The notes under the pieces were generated by a model that had not been told where the DNA came from, made no database searches, and saw nothing but the letters and a program-made list of their open reading frames with translations. 45,105 nt of DNA from Acanthaster planci (lineage: Eukaryota; Echinodermata; Asteroidea; Valvatida; Acanthasteridae): positions 426,550-471,654 of the forward strand of contig NW_019091429.1 of assembly GCF_001949145.1 (NCBI RefSeq), in the 5' to 3' direction. Positions 14,501 through 23,300 of this stretch are shown here, one piece after another; the stretch's first letter is position 1, and every line of letters starts with the position of its first letter. A program made the translations under genes and the position numbers.

Positions 14501-14599
14501 ACTGAAATCCAGTAACGGCCCATCAGTGTTGAGGGCTTGAACGGTGCCCAAGCTACGATGCACCAGTCTTCGTAGTGCAGCTACAGTTTGGGAGGTCAT
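5527..14599 (-). CDS. Mitochondrial homoserine/serine O-acyltransferase (MetX-family alpha/beta hydrolase), 10 coding exons
   Basis: Coding exons in transcript order: 14599-14175, 13586-13376, 12967-12855, 11965-11845, 11319-11240, 10868-10719, 9122-8942, 8306-8153, 6494-6403, 5607-5527. All junctions are GT..AG, the frame is kept throughout and the total is 1608 nt (535 aa plus stop). ATG at 14599 is the first methionine after a good acceptor at 14608-14609. Residues 1-30 are rich in Arg, Ser and Thr with no early acidic residue, like a mitochondrial presequence. Family motifs follow: AYETWGELN, then [34 protein letters not shown], the nucleophile elbow GSSMGG (Ser298), [18 protein letters not shown], the triad Asp in KSDILMP (Asp460) and the triad His in YGHDTFLLD (His494). 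The family transfers acetyl or succinyl from acyl-CoA to the hydroxyl of homoserine or serine, feeding methionine or cysteine synthesis. The motifs, as I recall the family, look closer to fungal-type mitochondrial serine O-acyltransferases than to bacterial MetX, so the acceptor may be serine; that is inference. The Ser/Thr/Gln-rich stretch at about 60-130 is probably a poorly conserved linker. Expression and substrate are unknown. Confidence 0.9.
6588..6692. repeat. 21-bp minisatellite in an intron of the acyltransferase gene
   Basis: Five units start at 6588, 6609, 6630, 6651 and 6672 (cagatcccccaattggtgga plus one base). The first four are identical and the fifth has two changes; decayed GATC-rich derivatives flank it from 6538 to 6735. 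It lies in the intron between exons 8153-8306 and 6403-6494. Since 21 is a multiple of 3, it stays open in several frames on both strands (for example repeated DPPIGGS), which is not evidence of translation. Confidence 0.92.
9297..9376 (-). pseudogene. Relic duplicate of acyltransferase coding exon 6 (3' part)
   Basis: This intronic stretch, between exons 10868-10719 and 9122-8942, resembles the 3' half of exon 10868-10719 read on the same strand. The best-kept part encodes RMGMKLVR, followed by a donor-like GTATCC; the true exon encodes RMGMKLAR followed by GTATGA. Further upstream the copies share a Trp codon and an AGAGGG block but need small gaps, so the reading frame is disturbed. It is most simply a decayed tandem exon duplication, not a working alternative exon, though the kept splice-donor end is notable. 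Confidence 0.65.
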
Positions 14600-15212
14600 T
14601 ATTGTTCCTGTGAGTGACAACAAAATAAACTTGAATTCTATCTCGAAACCTCACTGTATAAAATGTATCCCTAGTCAATCGGATGCACACACCTCACACA
14701 TGCACCACTGTACATGTTTGAATGGGTCATTCCCACAATGTCCTATTGCTTCAACCTTCTCATCTTAGGAGATCAATCTCTGTGGACTCCTGTATAATGT
14801 ACATGTACATGTACATGGTGACATGTATATACAGTAACAGATGGTACATGTACAATGCAAACACGTGTACTGTACTGAGATGATGACACAGCACTTCTGT
14901 ATAATGACTAAGCATTTTCTGATACTTACACATAAGAACATGTATAGTGTATGTCCATTTGTAGGCAGGAGTATACCTGGTATATTTGAAGAATGGTGCA
15001 GTTGTTGCCATATATCCATATTTGTGTGTGTGTTTTATTAAATCTCCATTTTCTGTACACCCACCCAAAATTAATACATTTGAAAAATTTGCATGCAGGT
15101 ATACACATAACCAATTGCATAAATTAATAAAAATTAATTATATAAATTTACAAATATTTCATTTAAAATTAATGGTAGGATGGTAGAATCACTAGAGGAT
15201 GCAATTGAGGAT

Positions 15213-15496
15213 GATGGTAGAACCATGGAGAATGGCAGAACCATGGAGGATGATAGAACCATGGAGGATGGTAGAACCATGGAGAATGGCAGAACCATGG
15301 AGGATGATAGAACCATGGAGGATGGTAGAACCATGGAGAATGGCAGAACCATGGAGGATGATAGAACCATGGAGGATGGTAGAACCATGGAGAATGGCAG
15401 AACCATGGAGGATGATAGAACCATGGAGGATGGTAGAACCATGGAGAATGGCAGAACCATGGAGGATGATAGAACCATGGAGGATGGTAGAACCAT
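15213..15496. repeat. 18-bp minisatellite with 54-bp higher-order unit
   Basis: Variants of an 18-mer (gatggtagaaccatggag, aatggcagaaccatggag, gatgatagaaccatggag) follow one another in strict rotation. This gives a 54-bp higher-order unit starting at 15213, 15267, 15321, 15375 and 15429, plus a partial sixth at 15483. It lies in the presumed 5' UTR intron of the acyltransferase gene. Because 18 is a multiple of 3 and the unit lacks stops, four long open frames exist (plus strand 15180-15545 and 15199-15504; minus strand 15134-15553 and 15192-15581), the largest 139 codons. I regard these as incidental. Confidence 0.95.
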
Positions 15497-16116
15497 TACT
15501 ATAGACATTAATACAGTGAAAGTACGGCAACAATGGCCCAAGTAAAAATACAAACCAACGTTGTAAAAAAAATGCAGTCACAACAGAAAGAGTGCTTCAT
15601 GGTAGGCCTCAACCTTAGCACTAGACTGGAGAATAAATTCTAGTAAAAATTGCTACGGCTAGTAAAATGCATTCTTTAAAGGCAGTGTATAGGATTTGCA
15701 AGATCTTAACAACGGGACTGTCAAATTATCTCAAAATATCTTACTGTAAAGTACATGTAAGTACGTAATAATGTCAGACAATCTATAAAATCTTACCACC
15801 AGGAATGCTGTCCTTTCCGAGAAAAGATGTGTTAAGATGCAAATAACAAGTGCATAATCCACAAGTTGTTTCAATCAAATTTCATCAAAAGTCTGTTTGT
15901 CAAACACAATCAGACTTAAAATAATTTATGACACCTGACAGACTTGGTCCCCTATTTTTATACATTTATTGATGACAAAAATCACATCAAAACCATGCTT
16001 CAGTGATCTTTCAAACATCAAAAGTCAAAGCCAACTCAACTGTCCTGTATACCCTATGTTGATCATTGATAAAATTCTCCACAATAAAAGATGTTGTTTA
16101 CACTTCCTCTGTCTGT

Positions 16117-16246
16117 CATAAGCCTTATCGCAAATATTGCATGGGTGATTTTGCACAATGGTAGTAAGGCATTGTGGGAAGGAAAAAGGGGTAATTTGTG
16201 CAAAATCACCTATGCAGTATTTGCGATTAATCAGATAAGGCTTATG
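16117..16246. mobile_element. MITE-like foldback element
   Basis: The 130-bp element starts with cataagccttat and ends with its exact reverse complement. Inside, the arms continue as imperfect reverse complements for about 40 bases (tgattttgcacaa near 16150 against ttgtgcaaaatca near 16197), around a short G-rich centre. No target-site duplication is obvious. It has no coding capacity and is probably a non-autonomous DNA transposon remnant. Confidence 0.75.
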
Positions 16247-16645
16247 CCTATCTCTGTGTCTTAATTACAGATCTTTGTCCGACTCCAGCAATTAAGTCCG
16301 GAAGAGGAACTGCTGAGGTACAAGACTGCATGTGGCTCAAATACAATGATGAGACTTCTGTCCACCCCCAAAAGTGACAGACTAAATTAATTACACCTAT
16401 TTTTAATACCAAAACATATCCATAACTTCATTATACTAACAGCTATTGAGCTAAATTTGTTACCATTCAATTTCTTTTGAAATTCTCTTTCCAAGGGTAC
16501 TAAATTTGTGGGGGTCAAACAAACCAACAACCTGAAAAGTGCCGGACTCCCTACCTATTACTTATGGGTATGTGGGATGATGAAAGGCTACAGCCTTACA
16601 GGCCTATGCCTACAAATAACCATGGAGGTAGATGAAATAACTTAC

Positions 16646-16880
16646 CAAGCAGCGTGGACCTACATGCACGTCATAATTGGCCCAGGAACATCTAAAGCAC
16701 AGCATGCAACTTCAATTCCTGCCTCATCGGCTGCAAACACACAGGCAAAGACCGGGGCGAGGGTCAGCTCAGGGCACACAATGCTGCGTGCATTTATGCG
16801 AATATCCGTTTACGGTTCATGTTTAGTTTATAGTTCACGCATGCACGGAGCCCGTGATCTGAGGTCGGCGGAATATGTGT
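16646..16880 (-). other. Probable untranslated first exon of the acyltransferase gene
   Basis: On the minus strand a strong donor (CTGCTTG|GTAAGT) ends at 16646. It could splice to the acceptor CTCACAG|GAAC whose exon starts at 14607, eight bases before the initiator codon at 14599. The 5' limit is unknown and set here only approximately. The exon contains several out-of-frame ATGs, so upstream ORFs may damp translation. The overlapping 124-codon plus-strand frame (16508-16882) shows no family features. Confidence 0.45.
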
Positions 16881-17366
16881 GATCCTTTATTATTATATAT
16901 TCCTCAACGTCGTGCCATTGAACTTAAACGTACATATCGTACGTGGATCCTGCGGAACAGAAACAGCGACCTCGCGTGTCGAATGTTAGCAACCTCAGAC
17001 AAGGCGCCTAGTTTTTCTGTGATTCAGCAAGTTTAACTTTAGTTTCAAATAATTGCCCCTACATTTGCTGGTATTTAAACGTGCGTCACACATTACTAAC
17101 GTTGAAGACCTTGCTCCTGAGCCGGTCTTAAACGCACAAAACTAGTGCCTCAAACACAGAAAAAGTGTCAGCAATATGTTTTCAATCATACATCCCTCAT
17201 AACTAAGTTTCGCCTCCTATATTGTGTCAACTACCTCTGTTAACTCAATTTTCAGCATTGCATTCAGGTACTGGTAGGGTTGCTGTTGTCCAGCTCAATT
17301 TGCGGCACCGAGTAGCACGGGTAGCAGGGGTAGTTTGGTTGACATCAAAAGTGACCACTGACCATC
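16881..17366. promoter_or_regulatory. Candidate bidirectional promoter region
   Basis: This gap lies between the presumed minus-strand 5' UTR exon (to about 16880) and a plus-strand ATG exon at 17367. It has more CpG dinucleotides than its surroundings around 16880-17000 (cgtcgtgcc, cgtacatatcgtacg, cgacctcgcgtgtcg). I see no clear TATA box. The assignment rests only on the divergent arrangement of the two candidate first exons. Confidence 0.35.
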
Positions 17367-17412
17367 ATGGCCAAACCTTCAAAGTACTACAGTTCTAATT
17401 TGGAAAGACAAG
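17367..17412 (+). CDS. Possible first coding exon of a divergent gene
   Basis: A good initiation context (accatcATGG) starts a 15-codon frame, MAKPSKYYSSNLERQ, that runs directly into a consensus donor (ACAAG|GTGAGT) in phase 1. I could not find a convincing second exon on the plus strand before the convergent cadherin gene, nor do I recognise the peptide. It could be the first exon of a small gene with its remaining exons unrecognised, or a chance ATG-plus-donor combination. Confidence 0.35.
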
Positions 17413-18181
17413 GTGAGTTTCCGACTAAAATTTAAACTTTTAAAATAATAGCTCTAAGGTTGAATAATGAAGGCAGGTCCTTCGACTTTGATAAATGTGT
17501 CTATACATATAAAATCACATTTGCTGCATTCACAAATTGTATTGATATTTTAAGTGAACGAAAGAACTTCATCTTATCAAAACACCAATCAACTTTAAAG
17601 AATAACCTGCCAAAGTAAATAGGTTATTTACACTTATGAGTTTCTTCAGTGAAAAATACTCGAGGTTGGCCGTGGTTGAGTTCTGCTACTCTGCTGGCCT
17701 TGACAACAAACTCTGACCTTGGTAGGCTATTTCTAGTATGAGACGCCTGAATTTGGTACTGAGCAAAATCGCCTCTAACTTGTGAACATTCCATTAAAAT
17801 CTGAGGGGTTGAAAACAACTAATCAACTAGAGAAACATCCATGGGGGCGAGCAACCCCCCGGCACTTTGCCAAGTTTTGTATTTGTTTTTATTTACTTAT
17901 TTATCTATTTATTGTCGAAACGATACTATCATTTTTCGGAGGGCTGAGGATTCTTTCACCGCTTAAATAAAATTTGACGTCGTTTCAAAATAGATTTAAC
18001 CCCTACCCAAAACATGCCATCATTGCTAGTTTGGTTGTCAAGAACATTTTGATAGGCTGCAACCGCGAAGTCATTCGAAGCAAAAGTGGATTTCCACGTA
18101 TGTCCAATAATCAATTACACATGCTGCTTCTGTCCAGTGTTATGGTACATTCATCCACCGTGCTCGGATATCCAGGAGAAC

Positions 18182-18232
18182 GCACCGGATAAATGCACAC
18201 GTTCTGCAAACGTGCCCATTTATCCAGTGTGC
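18182..18232. repeat. Imperfect inverted repeat (hairpin)
   Basis: The left arm gcaccggataaatgcacacgt and the right arm acgtgcccatttatccagtgtgc are near reverse complements around a short centre. The ggataaatg/catttatcc core is exact. It may be a small foldback element; there is no coding content. Confidence 0.6.
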
Positions 18233-20055
18233 TGAATTATTATTATTTTCTATTTATTTGGCATAACACAAAAGCAAACAATACGAAACAGACAATGCAA
18301 TATAGAACAATACAATACACAAAACAAAAGATTAACCCATGACACATGCCAGGAGTGGAAAAAATTTACTTAAAAACTGTGACCCAAGGACCTCAAACCC
18401 CGCTGCCCACTGGCAATAAAATAATACATATTTAATTCGGGTCGCTCAGCGGGTTCTGGAGATCCGAGCACGAGGGGGTGAATGATACCGAATACTCCAG
18501 AGATATTTGCTAGTATTTAAAAACACAACCACTAACAATAGAGTTTATGCCACTCCCAGAAAAAAAAAGGTTAGCATGTTTCAGCGTATAGCACTGTCAA
18601 CATTTCCTTTGAAACCAAATTGCAAATGAGGGAGAAATTCACGAGTTGTTACTTCTGTGACGTCAAGTAATCAGACCAGAAAGATAAGTTTCCCCTCTAC
18701 GAAACTGTATCATGTTTGATCAGAGTGTGAGAAATATGAACGCGTGCATGAACGCTTTCATTTTCTACGAAACATTAAGATTTGTAATTAATCCAAACTT
18801 CAGTAGATTTCGCAAAAATGTCAGTGGTTGCTGTGAAGCTATCCCCGTGGCGTTGACAGATCCAAGGAGGGGCCGACGGGGACCATAGAAGGAACGTGAA
18901 GAAAAAAGGCGATGGCAGATTTCATTCTCCTTCCTTCTGTATGTAACAAGCCTCAAAATTCAGTCTCACCCATCAGAGAGGGCACAAAACATTTCAGAAA
19001 GAAATTTCAGATTTTTTGTCTCCGCCCAAAAGTTTTGCTGTGGATCCGCCTAATCCCCATGGTAGGCCTAATGCCGATGTCGGCAGTGATTGCCAAAGAA
19101 CGGTTCGATTTCCAGTTCCATGCTAATAGATTACATGGGCCTACACGTTACATATGTTGCGGATGTGTCGTTAACGCCATTCAGATTTAAGATGCATGGG
19201 AGAAATACTGCAAACAACAACATTTTTAAATAAATTTTTGTGATTTATTACTTCGTTTCCAAATGCCATATCATTTTGACAGCCAATTATATAAATCAAT
19301 AGTAGTATCTATATTAGTCGACTGTGTTTGGAGATATTTGAGCTCGTACATGCTTTTTACCTGTACATATTTGACCGCAGTTAAATCAATGAGTTGGGTA
19401 GAAAGAGGAAACCTATACCTATTTCAAACGAGCAAACCTGTTCTTGGCCGTGCAAAGTGTACCATAACTACTGATGTTTATATTAATAAAGGATTACAAT
19501 TTCATGATAAAATATGGCTATTTACAGAGTAAAAGCATTTAAAAGTTTGAAAAGCAACACATTGATTAATTATCAAACTTCTGAACATGCTCTGATAACC
19601 ATAAAACTAGCTATTATCAACACTTTTTTATTTTTTCTAGTTATTTACAAAACGCACAGTAATAAAAATTTATAAATTTGCAACTTTTTGAATGATGAAG
19701 TCACTGGATTGAAAATTAACTGCTGTTGCATTAACGCATTCGCATAGCTGAACACCACTGCACGAACTGAACTCATTAAATTATTGTACATGTATGCCAA
19801 AATTCTCACCTCAAAAATGTCTCAGCTGTCTCTCCAAGTGTTAATGTTCAGCAAAATATTCGACATTGCTCAGATAAAATATCAATTCATTTCCCTACTT
19901 CAAGGGCATGTTATTTACGGGAAAAAAACACGTCTTCTGAAAATCGGGCTGTCCTTTTACAAGTGAACAAACTTTGGGTTTTATCCAACTTGAGCTTGTC
20001 GAGAAAAAATTAGCATGAAATTCTGAAAATCTTTCGGAAGGCCAATTTTTTTTTT

Positions 20056-20091
20056 CTTTAAATCATTGTCAACAATGACAATGATTTAAAG
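20056..20091. repeat. Perfect 16-bp-arm hairpin
   Basis: The arms ctttaaatcattgtca and tgacaatgatttaaag are exact reverse complements with a four-base loop (acaa). The flanks show weak further symmetry (ggccaatt against aatttgcc), so it may be the core of a decayed foldback element. It lies about 290 bases beyond the cadherin stop codon. Confidence 0.8.
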
Positions 20092-20334
20092 AATTTGCCG
20101 ATCCTTTGGAGGTTTCGTTACCGATCCGAACATCTATACTGAGGTCCGAGCGCCCGAACCATGAAGTATGCATATACCCTAAATTGTCCGTATGCATCTT
20201 TCAACGACTTTTACACTACTCTATACATGTACTGAATAAAACCTTTAATAAATCTAAAACCACGCTGGTCTTCCGGTTAGTCAAGCACCAGCGCCTCTAA
20301 ACAAGACAATAATCGCAGTTTTGACACACCCGGG

Positions 20335-20340
20335 TTTATT
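20335..20340 (-). terminator. Poly(A) signal of the CELSR-like gene
   Basis: AATAAA on the minus strand begins 37 bases after the stop codon (20377-20379). It is followed by a GT-rich tract (gggtgtgtc) and then attattgtcttgttt, as expected for a cleavage and polyadenylation site. It supports 20377-20549 as the true last exon. Confidence 0.65.
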
Positions 20341-20376
20341 TTACATCAGTCGAGTACCCAGTCTCACCGTTATCTG

Positions 20377-23300
20377 TTAACCGAGAGGGCATCCCGGTTC
20401 TGTGCCAGAATCTGTCAGGCTGTCGGCGAAGTCCAAAACCTTGTTGTCAATCCGCACGTCTCTGATGCAACCAATGAACTCGCGGCTCAAAATACGTTCT
20501 TCCTCCTGATTGGCTGGAATGCTACCTACCAGAAGAGGCGTGTTCACGTCTAAGAACCTGTAGCATTAAGATACGAGTTACCTGTGACATGAAATGTTAT
20601 ATTTCTGCATATTCTCGGGAAGCAGGTCTCTTTAAGATATTCTTCAGATAGATAGGTTTTATCCATAGTTCCTCGGTAAAAAAAAGGTAAAAGTCAAACT
20701 AAAAATATCTACAATTGGCATTCCATTTTGCTTGTTGATCTGAAAGCTGTGTAAGTCCGTAAGCCGTGCTTTCTTGCATGGTAAATCCACAACTATAAAT
20801 CTTAATGCCAAATGTAACTTCTCATAGAGTGAAATCAGCGTACATCACTCAGTTAAAAATTCTAGAAAATTCTGATCAAAAGATGGATTTTTATACACAG
20901 GAACAACGTAATTATATCACGTTTGAGTCAAGTTGTTGGGTATTTCCTTTTGGCGATGTAAGGGACGTGTTCAATGCTGGCAAAGGGTCCTGACTGAAAA
21001 GTCACTGTACATGGCGCTGCATTTATAAAAGGAAAATCGTCAACAGGGGGGGTTCCAAGGGTCGTCTGACTATTTAAGCAAGGTTTATCAGAAGTTCGCT
21101 TGTTTAAATTTTTTTATCAATATTTTCCGTCTTTATGCCCAAACCCCTTAAACGTTGACCTATAACAAATTTGGTAAAAACAAACCACATCAGATGCGGA
21201 AGAAAAACATCTTCATTTTCAAAAGGTAATAGAGTGACACTGGTTTGGCACGTTACCGTACCATGTTGAAACGTCTAGTGCTTGAGTAGCGTAAGCCACA
21301 CAGGGAAAATTACTCAGAATCTCGCCTTCTTCGTTACGTTCACAGCTATCCAGCATGACTTCCACCATCTGATCCAAGAAAGGAGAACAGTCAAGAGTTT
21401 TAAATACATGATATTTCTTCAATATGATGAATATGAGGAAGGTTTGTATTAGCTTTGCAAGGTTCAGAATTCTGATCACACTGCATGATCAAATAATAAA
21501 TGCACAAAACTAAGGGAGAAACGGTATGTTTGTAATAGTTTAAATTAAACATTTAGAAGGTTGTGGGAGTGTTCACTCCTAACACTCGTAATTATATGGT
21601 TTTACATATGATGGTTATACACTGGTGATGTAAAATTTCGAATTTGCCTGTACGCATGCCAGTGTTTTTTAATATTTGTTGTTCTGGTGCACAATAAAGC
21701 AAATGCAGTCATGATTCAGCGCACTTCATTTTTGGAGGCACTGTGACATATTGAAATGTGTGGTACTGGTTAATACCACTCTCTTCCAATAGTAGCTACG
21801 ATCTACGGTTTGTAGTTTTGATAGATTGAACAACACCGTGAGGGCATTTAGAAAATGTAGTTAGAACTTCCAGTTCTACGGTAACTTTCACTCAGTACAT
21901 GAACCAGCCACTGACTCTACAGACGCTTGTAAATGGCAATTCATGACAAAAATAACCAGCAAGTTCCTCAAAGGTGTAGAGTGCTTCCAGCCAACGTTAT
22001 TTTGTAGTTGTGAAAAACAGATTTAGACTGTTTTATACCACTTGCGTTTTGCAAATCGTTTTACCACATCTTAAAAAGGCTATACTTGTTTGTGTGTGTG
22101 TGAGTGAAAGTCACCCCGGAGAAGGTTGAGGCAGCTGGTTGGCAGCAAATCGGAAATACTGAATTTCTGGTTGTAGCTAAAATCTTGGACAACAACATCC
22201 TGGCTGGAAGTGATCACTTAGTCCCACTACTCCCGCTAGGTCTGAATATTTGCCAGGCCAAAAACAAGTGTGAAATATACATTCCTTGTGCTTCAGAAAC
22301 GCTCCCGGTTTTGTGTTAATTACATAGCGGCGAAAATAGCATCGCATCCTATTTATAAATGCTATGGGCCATGAGAAGAAAGCATGTACATGTTTGTTTA
22401 GATAATGTGGTTGAGAGATATATTGAAATGATGCGACTCACTTAAAAATTGGTTGATGAGATGGTAAGGGTTATGTGTGCAGGTGCGCGTCCGTGATAAC
22501 AGCAGTAATGAGGACGATACAAAAAATTGGCGCAACCTCGAGACACCAAGAAGGAACGAGTATGGATACCTTTTACCTGCTATCTGAATAGCCCAAAAGC
22601 AGATTTAACGTTTTTGTAAAATCGAATAGATGGTTTTCTACTGCTAGAATACAGAAGCACAGTTGTCAAAACGTTCTGTCCACTTTTCTGCTTTTCTGAA
22701 AGGAGAAAGCAGACAGCCACCTTTCGTCTGCCAGCAAACGGAGGAAAACTTCAATCTGCTGTTCAGGAAGCAGGAGAGTAGAAAAGTCGAAAATTCGTTT
22801 TACAAAAACGTTAAATATTCTCTCTGCTATACTGATAGCAGAAAGCTTGGCTTCTTTTCATCTGCCATAGAGTTATTTGTTTTAATTATAAACACGAGAT
22901 AATCGGACAATACCCGATACGGTTCGATGATATCGCAGGATTTGGATGCGTGCCATTGAAAAATGTGGTTGGTTTCATCGTTTGTTCAAGATAAAATTTC
23001 TGAAGTATATGTTTATCAAATTAAACAATCAAAGTGGAACTGATTATCTTGAAACTTGTCCCTTCAATAACTTTCGACAGGATGGCGTCATTATTTTAAA
23101 CTACATGAAATAATTTGTGTCTAACAAGTGGTCTTCATCCACTTTTGTATGGCAAACAAATCACAAACCACCACAAACAAAGACTATCTTTGATATGCCT
23201 TTTATAGTTCTCAGCATACCGCTTTTATTACTGGTAAATTGTTACATAATGACGTCACAGTGACGTCACGAAAGCGTGCACATCTCAAAATCAAGGTTTA

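Larger units (their letters stand above)
17413..20334. other. Intergenic stretch, no recognised gene
   Basis: The region between the acyltransferase promoter and the 3' end of the cadherin gene is AT-rich. Open frames of 60-90 codons on both strands lack recognisable domains. It was searched by eye on the minus strand for the missing C-terminal CELSR domains (second laminin G, HRM, GPS, seven-pass), and none was seen. It holds two hairpins (18182-18232 and 20056-20091). Confidence 0.6.

Noticed and set aside
5527-14599. Bacterial contamination or recent transfer of the metX-like gene
   Set aside because: Nine coding introns with consensus splice sites, and base composition like the neighbours, show a long-resident nuclear gene. 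An ancient transfer cannot be excluded.
14790-14830. (ACATGT)n and other short repeats as a CRISPR-like array
   Set aside because: These are simple repeats without spacers in an animal genome.
15134-15581. Long overlapping open frames (up to 139 codons) as repeat-rich proteins
   Set aside because: They come from an 18-bp repeat without stops that is open on both strands. There is no signal of start context, splicing or conserved domain.
16508-16882. 124-codon plus-strand frame as a gene
   Set aside because: No recognised domain, and it lies antisense to the better supported 5' UTR exon with its strong donor.
17624-17818. Minus-strand frame with a good acceptor as an extra C-terminal cadherin-gene exon
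   Set aside because: The peptide has no CELSR similarity, and a poly(A) signal already follows the stop at 20377. An isolated 3' exon would still lack all seven-pass sequence.
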